Shown here in pieces: positions 7,304-14,408 of a DNA stretch of 17,483 bases; the first letter of the stretch is position 1; every line of letters starts with the position of its first letter. The stretch comes from UMGS172 sp045647525 (GTDB taxonomy: Bacteria; Bacillota; Clostridia; Oscillospirales; Acutalibacteraceae): the NCBI GenBank assembly GCA_045647525.1, contig JAZRMK010000010.1:1-17483 (forward strand). Direction: 5' to 3'. Below the pieces are notes generated by a model, which did no database searches, had not been told where the DNA came from, and saw only the letters and a program-made list of their open reading frames with translations. Both the position numbers and the translations under genes were made by a program.

Positions 7304-8950
7304 ATGAGATATATAAAAAGAATAATAGCGGTTGTTCTTGTCCTTTTAACTGTTTTTGCGGTATCCTGCAAATCGCAGGAAGAAACACCTGCTGTACCAC
7401 CTGTCACACAGAACAATTCACCCGCAAAAACTACGACTCTTACAATTTTTTACAACGCAAAAGACTCACTCAACCCTTATGCTATGACGAGTGAACACAA
7501 CATCAGACTGCAAACGCTTCTTTACGACCCTCTTGTTGCCATCGACCAAAATTTTCAACCACAGTTTGTTATCGCAGATTCGGTTGACGTTGTCGAAAAA
7601 GTTTGTACGGTAACCTTAAAAGACGTCTTTTTTTCAGACGGCAGCGTTCTTACCGCCGACGATGTAGTTTATTCTATGAAGCTTGCGATGGAATCGGAGT
7701 CGAACTATGCCTTGCAGTTAACCAATATCAAAAGTTATTCGGCAACCGACTCTAAAACCGTTACGATAGAACTTAAATCCTACGACCCGTACTTTGCCAA
7801 TCTTCTAACCTTCCCCATAATCAAGGCAAAATCAGAATTACGCACAGACGAAAACAAGATTGTTTTAGAGCCTATCGGTTCGGGACGCTTTATCTTTGAC
7901 CGTGACGCAAAACACCTTAAAGCAAACAAAAATCACATTTCGGGTGCTTTCAGCCTTGAAACGATACAGCTTATAGATGCGCCCGACCAAGAGGTTGTAA
8001 ATTTCAATCTTGAATCGGATTACATCAACATTTATTACTCAAACCTCAACGACGGGAATATGCCTTCTATGAACGGCTCTGTTTCACGTTCTCCTCTTAA
8101 TAATCTTATATATCTCGGCGTAAATCTGGATAGCACCTGGCTCTCTTCAGCCGAAATGCGTTATGCCGTTTCTTATGCTATAGACCGCACCGCCGTAGTT
8201 GAGAAAGCATATTACTCGTATGCTATGGCCGCAACAGGACTTTTCCATCCTCTTTGGGAGGACGCAAAAGGTATACAGAATCTAAACAGTACTGCAAATT
8301 TGCAAAATAGTATTGCGAATTTGAACGACTTAGGTTATAATAATAAAGATAAAGAGGGCTTTTTTGTAAACAGCAAAGGCAAACGTATCACTTTAAAGCT
8401 TATCTGTAACGAGGAAAATTCCAGGCGTGTTGCAGCAGCTACTCTTATTGAAAAGCAAATTGAAGCGGCAGGTCTTAACGTAGAATTAAAAATTATGCCT
8501 TGGGAACAGTACAAACGTGCCTTGTCGGGCGGTGATTTTGATCTCTACATTGCCGAAGTCAGTCTTTTTAATAATATGGACGTTACCGAACTTGTCACAT
8601 CGACCGGCTCACTTTCTTACGGTATCCCCAATATCGTAAAACAGGAAAAGCCCGACAACGTCACCGACGATAAAGCAGATGATAAGGCCGATGACGCTGT
8701 AACAGATGGCACCGTGGATGATGCAGAGCCCGAATTTCTGCCCAACGAAACTGTTGATATTGCAGTCAAAGGATTTTACCAGGGCACCTCTTCCCTGACC
8801 GACATCATAAATGCTTTTAATGCCGAGATGCCTATTATTCCTATCTGCTATCGCAGTGGCATCACGGTTGCTAATTCCAATATTACATCAGAGAATATGT
8901 CGTCAGTAACTGACGCTTATTATAACATTACAAACACTAATTCCAAATAA
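7304..8950 (+). CDS. Family 5 ABC transporter substrate-binding lipoprotein
   Basis: This is a 548-residue exported lipoprotein. The signal peptide is MRYIKRIIAVVLVLLTVFAVSC, with lipobox FAVSC and Cys22 as the lipid anchor. The mature part has the oligopeptide/nickel-binding (SBP_bac_5) pattern: LNPYAMTSEHNIRLQTLLYDPLV, FSDGSVLTADDVVYSMKLAM, and MRYAVSYAIDRTAVVEKAYY with ATGLFHPLW. Near residues 447-475 is an acidic, low-complexity stretch rich in Asp and Ala (repeated DDKA). A 21-bp imperfect tandem repeat lies near residues 328-341. An AAAGGAGG site is 8 nt before ATG, and the gene starts 18 nt after ymdB and ends 18 nt before asp23. No permease or ATPase genes are nearby, so it is either an orphan binding protein that borrows a transporter or has another envelope role. 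Confidence 0.9.
   Translation: MRYIKRIIAVVLVLLTVFAVSCKSQEETPAVPPVTQNNSPAKTTTLTIFYNAKDSLNPYAMTSEHNIRLQTLLYDPLVAIDQNFQPQFVIADSVDVVEKVCTVTLKDVFFSDGSVLTADDVVYSMKLAMESESNYALQLTNIKSYSATDSKTVTIELKSYDPYFANLLTFPIIKAKSELRTDENKIVLEPIGSGRFIFDRDAKHLKANKNHISGAFSLETIQLIDAPDQEVVNFNLESDYINIYYSNLNDGNMPSMNGSVSRSPLNNLIYLGVNLDSTWLSSAEMRYAVSYAIDRTAVVEKAYYSYAMAATGLFHPLWEDAKGIQNLNSTANLQNSIANLNDLGYNNKDKEGFFVNSKGKRITLKLICNEENSRRVAAATLIEKQIEAAGLNVELKIMPWEQYKRALSGGDFDLYIAEVSLFNNMDVTELVTSTGSLSYGIPNIVKQEKPDNVTDDKADDKADDAVTDGTVDDAEPEFLPNETVDIAVKGFYQGTSSLTDIINAFNAEMPIIPICYRSGITVANSNITSENMSSVTDAYYNITNTNSK
8285..8326 (+). repeat. 21-bp imperfect tandem duplication inside the substrate-binding protein gene
   Basis: The units 8285-8305 and 8306-8326 share the pattern AAcAGTAcTGCaAATTTG and encode successive N-S-T/I-A-N-L heptads. 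The reading frame is kept, which suggests an in-frame duplication. Confidence 0.7.
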
Positions 8951-8968
8951 CCAGGAGGTATACTGACT

Positions 8969-9316
8969 ATGATCGCTTATGAGACCAAAACAGGAACAGT
9001 CGAAGTTTCAAATGAATACTTCGCAAAACTCATTGGTAATGCCGCATCTTCCTGCTTCGGTGTTGCCGGAATGGCTCCTCACGGAAAGCAGAAGTTCCGC
9101 AACCTTGTTTCTAAAAAAGATTACACCGATAACGGTGTTAAGATCACCGGCGACATCGATATGATCAATATTGACCTTCATATCATCGTTGCTTACGGTA
9201 TGAATATCAACGCTATTGCAAAGAGCATCACCCACAAGGTTAAATATGTTGTTAACGAAACCACCGGCATCAAGGTCGGCAAGGTTACAGTCCGTGTTGA
9301 CGGTATCAAAGAGTAA
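8969..9316 (+). CDS. Asp23/Gls24 family envelope stress protein
   Basis: This is a 115-residue Asp23/Gls24 protein of the YloU type. Visible landmarks are the N-terminal TGTVEVSNEYFAKLIGNAASSCFGVAGMA, the central strand DIDLHIIVAYGMNINAIAKSI, and the C-terminal VNETTGIKVGKVTVRVDGI, all characteristic. Family members sit at the inner face of the membrane and take part in cell envelope homeostasis; YloU is normally encoded just before yloV, as here. AGGAGG at 8953-8958 precedes ATG by 10 nt. The codon use is noticeably even, as in a well-expressed gene. It probably shares a transcript with yloV, 41 nt downstream. Confidence 0.94.
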   Translation: MIAYETKTGTVEVSNEYFAKLIGNAASSCFGVAGMAPHGKQKFRNLVSKKDYTDNGVKITGDIDMINIDLHIIVAYGMNINAIAKSITHKVKYVVNETTGIKVGKVTVRVDGIKE

Positions 9317-9357
9317 ACCAACTATTAAGCTTTTTAAGTTATATTAAGGAGTATCAT

Positions 9358-11022
9358 ATGTTTAACGGAAATACATTACGTGACGCTTTGCTGTCAGGTG
9401 CCAATAACATTGTAAACTGTAAAGTTGCTGTCGATGAACTTAACGTTTTCCCTGTTCCCGACGGTGATACCGGCACCAATATGTCTATGACCATCAGTGC
9501 CGCCGCAAGAGAATTGGCTCTTCTTGACGGTGAGACTGCATCTAAGGTTGCCGACGTAAACGCTTCGGCTCTGCTTCGCGGTGCAAGAGGCAACTCAGGT
9601 GTTATTCTTTCCCTTTTGTTCAGAGGCTTTGCAAAAGGTCTTAAAGGCAAAGAAGAACTCGACGCCGAAGGTCTTACCAATGCTATGAAAATTGGTGTTG
9701 AGGCCGCCTATAACGCAGTTATGAAGCCCACTGAGGGTACTATTCTGACCGTTGCACGTGTTGCATCCGAATATGCAACATCTGCATATAAACGCGGAAA
9801 AGACACTTTGGAGATTTTTGAGGCAATTCTTGAAGGTGCCGAAAAGGCTCTTAACGAAACCCCTGAAATCTTGCCCGTTTTGAAAAAAGCAGGCGTTGTT
9901 GACGCAGGTGGTAAAGGCTTCCTCGTAATTTTGGAAGGTATGTACTCAGTTCTTAAGTACGGTAAGATGATCGAGTCCGAAGAAGCTGTTTCTGCTTCTC
10001 CTGCTTCTACCCAGCGTAATGCTGCCGCAGAAGCTGAGGCTGATATCACCTTCACCTACTGTACTGAATTTATTGTAAAACGAGAGGGCGAAGACAAGGA
10101 TCCCAAAACTTTGCGCGCTTATCTTGAAACCATCGGTGACTGTGTTGTTGTTGTTGATGACGAAGAGATCATCAAGGTCCATGTTCATACCGATCACCCC
10201 GGTAACGCCTTTGAAAAGGGTCTTACCTTTGGTCAGCTCATCAACATGAAGGTCGAAAATATGCGTGACCAACACGAAAGAGCAAAGCACGATTCCAAGA
10301 GCGATGCCCCCAAAACTGCAAAGCCTGCTGCCCCCGGCAAAGCAGAACCCGTTGCCATTGAAAAGGATTACGGCTTTGTTGCCGTTGCCGCAGGTGACGG
10401 TTTGCATTCGTTGTTTACCGATCTGGGCGCAGACAAGATAGTCAGTGGCGGCCAGACAATGAACCCCAGTACCGACGATATTCTCAACGCAATTGAGCAG
10501 ACTCCTGCTTCTACTGTTTTTGTTCTTCCTAATAACAAGAACATCATTATGGCAGCCGAGCAGGCAATCCCGTTGAGCTCCCGTAAGGTTATCGTTCTTC
10601 CCACAAGAACCATTCCTCAGGGTATCACCGCTATGCTCAATTTTGATCCTGACAGCGATGCAGAGTCCAACACTATTGCCATGCAGAGTAGTTATGCAAA
10701 CGTTCAGACCGGTCAGGTAACCTTTGCGGCAAGAAACTCTGAATACGATGGCAAGGAAATTAAGATGGGCGACCTTTTGGCGCTCGCTAACGGTAAAGTT
10801 TCCTTTACTGAAACTGACCTTGAAAAAGCAGTTTTGAAGCTTGTCAAAAAGCTTTCGTCCAAGGAAACATCATTCATTACACTCATCTACGGTGAAGAAG
10901 TAAGCGAAAGAAAAGCTGCCGCTATTTCCAAAGCTCTTCAAGCAAAGGTCGGCTCCGATGTCGAGGTAACGCTCGTTAACGGTGGCCAGCCGGTATACTA
11001 CTTCATCATCTCGGTTGAATAA
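9358..11022 (+). CDS. YloV/FakA-like DAK2 domain protein
   Basis: The protein is 554 residues long. The N-terminal DhaL (DAK2) domain covers about 1-200 and has the nucleotide-binding motif PVPDGDTGTNM (33-43 region) and LLRGARGNSGVILSLLFRGF. The middle domain (about 230-310) contains VHVHTDHPGNAFEKGL, and the C-terminal DegV-related half ends in FITLIYGEEV and GGQPVYYFIISVE. In Firmicutes this family is the ATP-binding subunit (FakA) of fatty acid kinase, which phosphorylates exogenous fatty acids bound to a FakB (DegV-type) partner. No fakB is in this window. AAGGAG at 9346-9351 precedes ATG. The asp23-yloV-recG order is the classic Firmicutes arrangement. Confidence 0.93.
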   Translation: MFNGNTLRDALLSGANNIVNCKVAVDELNVFPVPDGDTGTNMSMTISAAARELALLDGETASKVADVNASALLRGARGNSGVILSLLFRGFAKGLKGKEELDAEGLTNAMKIGVEAAYNAVMKPTEGTILTVARVASEYATSAYKRGKDTLEIFEAILEGAEKALNETPEILPVLKKAGVVDAGGKGFLVILEGMYSVLKYGKMIESEEAVSASPASTQRNAAAEAEADITFTYCTEFIVKREGEDKDPKTLRAYLETIGDCVVVVDDEEIIKVHVHTDHPGNAFEKGLTFGQLINMKVENMRDQHERAKHDSKSDAPKTAKPAAPGKAEPVAIEKDYGFVAVAAGDGLHSLFTDLGADKIVSGGQTMNPSTDDILNAIEQTPASTVFVLPNNKNIIMAAEQAIPLSSRKVIVLPTRTIPQGITAMLNFDPDSDAESNTIAMQSSYANVQTGQVTFAARNSEYDGKEIKMGDLLALANGKVSFTETDLEKAVLKLVKKLSSKETSFITLIYGEEVSERKAAAISKALQAKVGSDVEVTLVNGGQPVYYFIISVE

Positions 11023-11023
11023 T

Positions 11024-13054
11024 ATGAAACCTACTGATAATGTTCGATTTCTAAAAGGTGTCGGCGAAAAACGAGCCGAGCTGTTCCGACAGCTCGGCGT
11101 TCGTGACGTCGGCACTCTTTTGTCTTTATACCCAAGAACTTATAAGGATCTGAGCCATCCGATAAAGCTTGCCGAAGCCCCGTACGACCGCCCGTGTTCA
11201 GTAATTTTAAGAGTGACAGGTAATGTAAAAGAGCATTATATCAGAAAAAATATGATACTCTATAAATTCATGGCAACCGACGGCGATACCGAGGCAGAAA
11301 TCACCCTTTTCAACTCACGTTTTGTGGCTCAGATGCTGGAAAAAGGTAAGGAATACATATTCTACAGCCTTGTTGAAAGAAATCTTTTGGGCTGTTCTTT
11401 GTCATCCCCTGAAATCTTCGATTTGCAGGAACAAAAGATACTGCCGGTCTATCCACAAACCGCAGGGCTCAATTCCAAGGCCATTTCCAAGGTCATGTCG
11501 CAGGCTATCGAATCAGTAGAACTTACCGACCCCTTGCCACAAAGAATCAAGGACAAGCACAATCTTTGTGATTACAACTCCGCAATAAAAAGCATTCATT
11601 TTCCAAAGTCCTACGACGATATGGTTGCTGCGAGAAACCGACTCTGTTTTGATGAACTGTTCTTTTTACAGTTGGGTGTTTTACTGCAAAAAACGGGCCG
11701 TGAAAAATCGACCGATATCATTATAACCGACCGATATTTAAAGGAATTTAAATCCCTTCTTCCCTTTAAACTGACCGATGCGCAAGAGAACGCTATCACA
11801 GACTGCTTCAAGGATATGAAGTCGGGCGCACCTATGAGCCGACTGGTTCAGGGCGATGTCGGCTCGGGAAAAACAATGGTTGCGGCAGCAATTTGTTACT
11901 GTGCCGCAAAAGAAGGCTACCAAAGCGTCATAATGGCTCCCACCGAGGTTTTGGCAACCCAACATTACAACAATCTTTTAAATCTTTTGGGTGACACAGG
12001 CGTCGAATTAGCGCTTCTTACAGGTTCAGTCAAAAAAGCAGAAAAACAGAAAATAAAAGAGGCCTTGAGCGACGAAAGAATCAACATTCTTGTCGGAACG
12101 CACGCAGTTATCGAGGACGATGTCACCTTTGGCAATTTAGGTCTTGTTGTCACCGACGAACAGCACCGTTTCGGCGTTGAACAAAGAACGGTTTTAAGTC
12201 AAAAAGCCAAGCAACCGCATATACTCGTCATGTCGGCAACCCCTATTCCACGCACTATGTCACTCATTTTTTACGGCGACCTGGACATCAGTATTATCGA
12301 CACTTTGCCCGTTGGCAGACAACCGATTGATACTTTCCTTATAGAAAGCAAAATAAGGAGTCGTGCCTTCGGTTATATAAAGAAGCATCTTGACGAAGGC
12401 CGCCAGGGCTACATTATATGCCCTATGGTCGAGGAAAACGAAACGGCAAGTATGGCATCAGCCGTTGAGTATTACGAAAAGCTCCGTTTGGAAGACTTTA
12501 AGCACTACTCAGTAGGATTGCTGCACGGCAAAATGAAACCCAAAGAAAAGCAACAGGTGATGGATGATTTTAAAACGGGAAACATCCAACTTCTTGTATC
12601 CACCACCGTAGTTGAGGTTGGTGTAGATGTGCCCAACGCCGTTATTATGCTTATTGAGAATGCCGAGCGTTTCGGTCTGTCACAGTTGCATCAGCTCCGT
12701 GGCAGAATAGGCCGAGGAAAGCATAAATCCACCTGCATACTTGTTTCCGACCGCACAGGCGGTGACACAGGCAAACGACTTAATTTCATCACAAGCACGG
12801 CCGACGGCTTCAAAATTGCCGACGAAGACTTAAAGCTTCGCGGACCGGGCGATTTTTTGGGACGGCGCCAACACGGATTACCCGAACTGAAAATTGCCGA
12901 TCTGACCGAGGATATGGATATTTTTCGCGCAGCAGGAAATGCAGCAAAAGAGATCTATCTTGATGACCCATATCTCACTAAACCTGAAAACAAATGTCTT
13001 CGCGAACCTGTCGAGCGTCTTTTTGAATCTACTAAACAGTTCGGTTGTAACTAA
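11024..13054 (+). CDS. recG: ATP-dependent DNA helicase RecG
   Basis: This is a 676-residue superfamily 2 helicase that remodels stalled forks and branched DNA. The N-terminal wedge (OB) domain is followed by Walker A GDVGSGKT (277-284), the DEQHRFG box (378-384), SATPIPRTMS (404-413), and a C-terminal helicase lobe with STTVVEVGVDVPNA, QLHQLRGRIGRG and LRGPGDFLGRRQHG. The MKPTDNVRFLKGVGEKRAELF start matches the usual RecG beginning. A longer in-frame start at 10982 would overlap yloV by 41 nt and is rejected. The ATG is 1 nt after the yloV stop and no clear ribosome binding site is visible, which points to translational coupling. A strong hairpin follows the stop. Confidence 0.97.
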   Translation: MKPTDNVRFLKGVGEKRAELFRQLGVRDVGTLLSLYPRTYKDLSHPIKLAEAPYDRPCSVILRVTGNVKEHYIRKNMILYKFMATDGDTEAEITLFNSRFVAQMLEKGKEYIFYSLVERNLLGCSLSSPEIFDLQEQKILPVYPQTAGLNSKAISKVMSQAIESVELTDPLPQRIKDKHNLCDYNSAIKSIHFPKSYDDMVAARNRLCFDELFFLQLGVLLQKTGREKSTDIIITDRYLKEFKSLLPFKLTDAQENAITDCFKDMKSGAPMSRLVQGDVGSGKTMVAAAICYCAAKEGYQSVIMAPTEVLATQHYNNLLNLLGDTGVELALLTGSVKKAEKQKIKEALSDERINILVGTHAVIEDDVTFGNLGLVVTDEQHRFGVEQRTVLSQKAKQPHILVMSATPIPRTMSLIFYGDLDISIIDTLPVGRQPIDTFLIESKIRSRAFGYIKKHLDEGRQGYIICPMVEENETASMASAVEYYEKLRLEDFKHYSVGLLHGKMKPKEKQQVMDDFKTGNIQLLVSTTVVEVGVDVPNAVIMLIENAERFGLSQLHQLRGRIGRGKHKSTCILVSDRTGGDTGKRLNFITSTADGFKIADEDLKLRGPGDFLGRRQHGLPELKIADLTEDMDIFRAAGNAAKEIYLDDPYLTKPENKCLREPVERLFESTKQFGCN

Positions 13055-13057
13055 TTA

Positions 13058-13095
13058 AAAGCCCTGAGGCATTTGTCGAAAAGCCTCAGGGCTTT
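13058..13095. terminator. Hairpin terminator after recG
   Basis: A perfect 13-bp inverted repeat AAAGCCCTGAGGC / GCCTCAGGGCTTT (13058-13070 with 13083-13095) with a 12-nt loop follows 3 nt after the recG stop. The T-tract on the plus strand is short (three T), so termination may be partial. Confidence 0.8.
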
Positions 13096-13139
13096 CACCA
13101 TTGTCCTTAAATTTTCATAATATGGATAGGGGTGAAAAA

Positions 13140-13565
13140 ATGATAAACTGTAATTGTAGATGTACCGGCAGATTCGATTGTCTCGGCCTTGGCATTACCG
13201 CCTCACTCATCATTGGTATTATTGCCGGCGTTCTCCGTTTTACCGCTGTTATAACTGTTCCTTCGGTGTTCCTTTGGGTGACCTTCGGCATCGCCTTGGG
13301 TGTGCTGCTTCTGCTTTTTGCAAAAGCACTTTTCGGATGTAGCTCACGCAACAATGGCTGTATCTGTGCTAATCTCACTGCGTTGATTGTAGGCGTTCTC
13401 GTAACGTTGCTTGCATCTGTCGTTCTCTTGGGTGTAACCTTCGCTGCAACAAGTGTTTTAGGCGCAATCGTTGTCGGCATTTTATTGGCTGCTTTTTCAC
13501 TTATTTTCTCATCAATAGCCTGTTTTGTAAAATGCACAGCAAACTGTAACACCTGCGACGACTAA
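13140..13565 (+). CDS. Cysteine-rich four-helix membrane protein of unknown function
   Basis: I do not recognise this 141-residue protein. The ATG at 13140 has AGGGGTG 5 nt upstream; in-frame TTG 13101 and ATG 13122 are less well placed. Four hydrophobic segments are apparent (about 15-38, 41-65, 77-101, 104-130). Eleven cysteines occur only at the ends and the central loop: C4, C6, C8, C14 at the N-terminus, C67, C74, C76 in the loop between segments 2 and 3, and C128, C132, C136, C139 at the C-terminus. With an even number of membrane passes, all three clusters would lie on the same side of the membrane. That suggests metal or redox binding, or membrane-side clustering, but this is inference. 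It stands alone between two terminators, and a promoter was not clearly identified. Confidence 0.8.
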   Translation: MINCNCRCTGRFDCLGLGITASLIIGIIAGVLRFTAVITVPSVFLWVTFGIALGVLLLLFAKALFGCSSRNNGCICANLTALIVGVLVTLLASVVLLGVTFAATSVLGAIVVGILLAAFSLIFSSIACFVKCTANCNTCDD

Positions 13566-13572
13566 ACAGAAG

Positions 13573-13605
13573 ACCCTCTCAAAGATTTTCTTCGAGAGGG
13601 TTTTT
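13573..13605. terminator. Terminator between the cysteine-rich protein and the lipoprotein genes
   Basis: The stem ACCCTCTC / GAGAGGGT (13573-13580 with 13594-13601) is extended by AAGA/TCTT pairing in the loop region and followed by TTTTT on the plus strand. It sits between convergent genes and may act in both directions, more strongly rightward. Its stem is nearly the same as that of the terminator at 14373-14407. Confidence 0.85.
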
Positions 13606-13606
13606 A

Positions 13607-14026
13607 TTAAAACTCGATAGCGTTCAAAAGCTTTTCGGCAATTCTTTCAAGTTCTGCTGTAAATTCTGCCAAGGCAGCAGCGTCATCTTTGAGTTCTGTC
13701 TCGATTTCGGTCATTTCTTCTTCCCATGCGACTGCTTCTTCAAGCATTACACTATATTCATCAAACAATTCGTCATTTGTCGGGTCGGCCATCACCTTGT
13801 TGCTGAGCACTATGTATTCATCAACCCATTTTTCATAGTCAATGATAAACTGTTCCCACTTTGCCAAAACGGGAGCTTCGGATGACGTATCTTTGACCGG
13901 AGCCGAAGCAGTACTCTGCGGTTTTGATTCGCCGTTGTCTGTCGAAGATGTTGTCTTGTCTCCACCGCAGCCGACCAAGGCCACGCACAACGCAAGAACA
14001 AATACCAAAGCCAATAATTTTTTCAT
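13607..14026 (-). CDS. Small acidic lipoprotein of unknown function
   Basis: The ATG at 14024-14026 has GGAGG upstream (minus strand). The 139-residue product has a signal peptide MKKLLALVFVLALCVALVGC with lipobox LVGC and Cys20 as the lipid anchor, followed by a Ser/Thr/Lys linker (about 21-50). A predicted mostly helical, Glu/Asp-rich domain (about 52-139) contains WEQFIIDYEKWVDEYIVL and ends ELERIAEKLLNAIEF. It resembles small helical surface lipoproteins common in gut Firmicutes (DUF6591-like pattern, not confirmed). It is divergent from the XRE regulator, and its promoter has palindromic sites on both sides, so regulation by that protein is likely. Confidence 0.85.
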   Translation of the reverse strand: MKKLLALVFVLALCVALVGCGGDKTTSSTDNGESKPQSTASAPVKDTSSEAPVLAKWEQFIIDYEKWVDEYIVLSNKVMADPTNDELFDEYSVMLEEAVAWEEEMTEIETELKDDAAALAEFTAELERIAEKLLNAIEF

Positions 14027-14050
14027 AAATAAAACCTCCAGATTTGTGTT

Positions 14051-14068
14051 TGCACCTATATAGGTGCA
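14051..14068. promoter_or_regulatory. Perfect 18-bp palindrome, candidate operator 1
   Basis: TGCACCTATATAGGTGCA is a perfect palindrome. It lies immediately downstream of the -10 hexamer of the lipoprotein promoter, covering the expected transcription start and first transcribed bases on the minus strand, a position suited to repression. Confidence 0.8.
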
Positions 14069-14073
14069 TAACC

Positions 14074-14102
14074 ATAATAACATTAAAATATAATAAAGTC
14101 AA
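14074..14102 (-). promoter_or_regulatory. Promoter of the lipoprotein gene
   Basis: Minus strand TTGACT (14097-14102), 17-bp spacer, TATTAT (14074-14079): five of six matches in each hexamer. Candidate operators lie on both sides. Confidence 0.75.
14089..14094 (+). promoter_or_regulatory. Possible -10 element of the XRE regulator gene
   Basis: A perfect TATAAT on the plus strand lies 46 bp before the ATG, but no convincing -35 is 16-18 bp upstream and the region is AT-rich. Operator 2 would fall in the first transcribed bases. Confidence 0.4.
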
Positions 14103-14108
14103 GGTATT

Positions 14109-14126
14109 TGTTCTTATATAAGTGCA
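14109..14126. promoter_or_regulatory. Imperfect 18-bp palindrome, candidate operator 2
   Basis: TGTTCTTATATAAGTGCA is a palindrome with two mismatched positions, and it matches operator 1 in the outer TG..CA and central TTATATAA/CTATATAG type core. The centres of the two sites are 58 bp apart. It lies just upstream of the lipoprotein -35 and 13 bp before the XRE start codon. Confidence 0.7.
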
Positions 14127-14139
14127 AAGGCGGTTGATC

Positions 14140-14370
14140 ATGAATATTGAAATTGAAAAAAGAATTGGTCAGAACATAAGAAATCTCCGCGAAAAAGCAA
14201 AAATTACACAGGAAATGCTCTCGGCACGCCTGCAAATTGAAGGTTGCGATATAACACGCAGTGCGTTAGCCAAAATAGAGGTCGGGCAAAGACACCTCTA
14301 CCCCGACGAAATAATTCTTATTCGAAACATTCTTAACACAACCTATGATGACATTTTTAATTTAGAGTAA
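14140..14370 (+). CDS. XRE-family helix-turn-helix regulator
   Basis: This 76-residue protein is almost entirely a Cro/CI-type helix-turn-helix domain: IGQNIRNLREKAKITQEMLSARLQ (9-32), then DITRSALAKIEVGQRHLYPDEI (38-59), the recognition helix region and the signature E-x-G-Q-R. It has no sensor or dimerisation extension. ATG 14140 is preferred over the GTG at 14122 because AAAGG/AGGCGG precedes it and the GTG lies inside operator 2. As a small DNA-binding protein beside two palindromic sites it probably controls itself and the divergent lipoprotein gene; this is inferred from arrangement only. Confidence 0.9.
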   Translation: MNIEIEKRIGQNIRNLREKAKITQEMLSARLQIEGCDITRSALAKIEVGQRHLYPDEIILIRNILNTTYDDIFNLE

Positions 14371-14372
14371 CT

Positions 14373-14407
14373 AAAACCCTCTCAAAGTAAATCTTTGAGA
14401 GGGTTTT
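14373..14407. terminator. Bidirectional terminator between XRE regulator and permease
   Basis: A perfect 15-bp inverted repeat AAAACCCTCTCAAAG / CTTTGAGAGGGTTTT (14373-14387 with 14393-14407) has a 5-nt loop and T-runs on both strands. It lies between convergent stop codons (14370 and 14409). Confidence 0.93.
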
Positions 14408-14408
14408 A

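Noticed and set aside
9946..10407. A 153-codon minus-strand frame inside yloV
   Set aside because: It is antisense to a strongly supported gene and shows no domain.
13096..13139. Promoter for the cysteine-rich protein (CATAAT at 13116-13121)
   Set aside because: The only -35-like partner is weak and falls in the recG hairpin, so it was not listed as a feature.
13115..13552. A 145-codon minus-strand frame opposite the cysteine-rich protein
   Set aside because: The plus-strand frame has a good ribosome binding site, membrane pattern and a terminator after it; the reverse frame has none of these.
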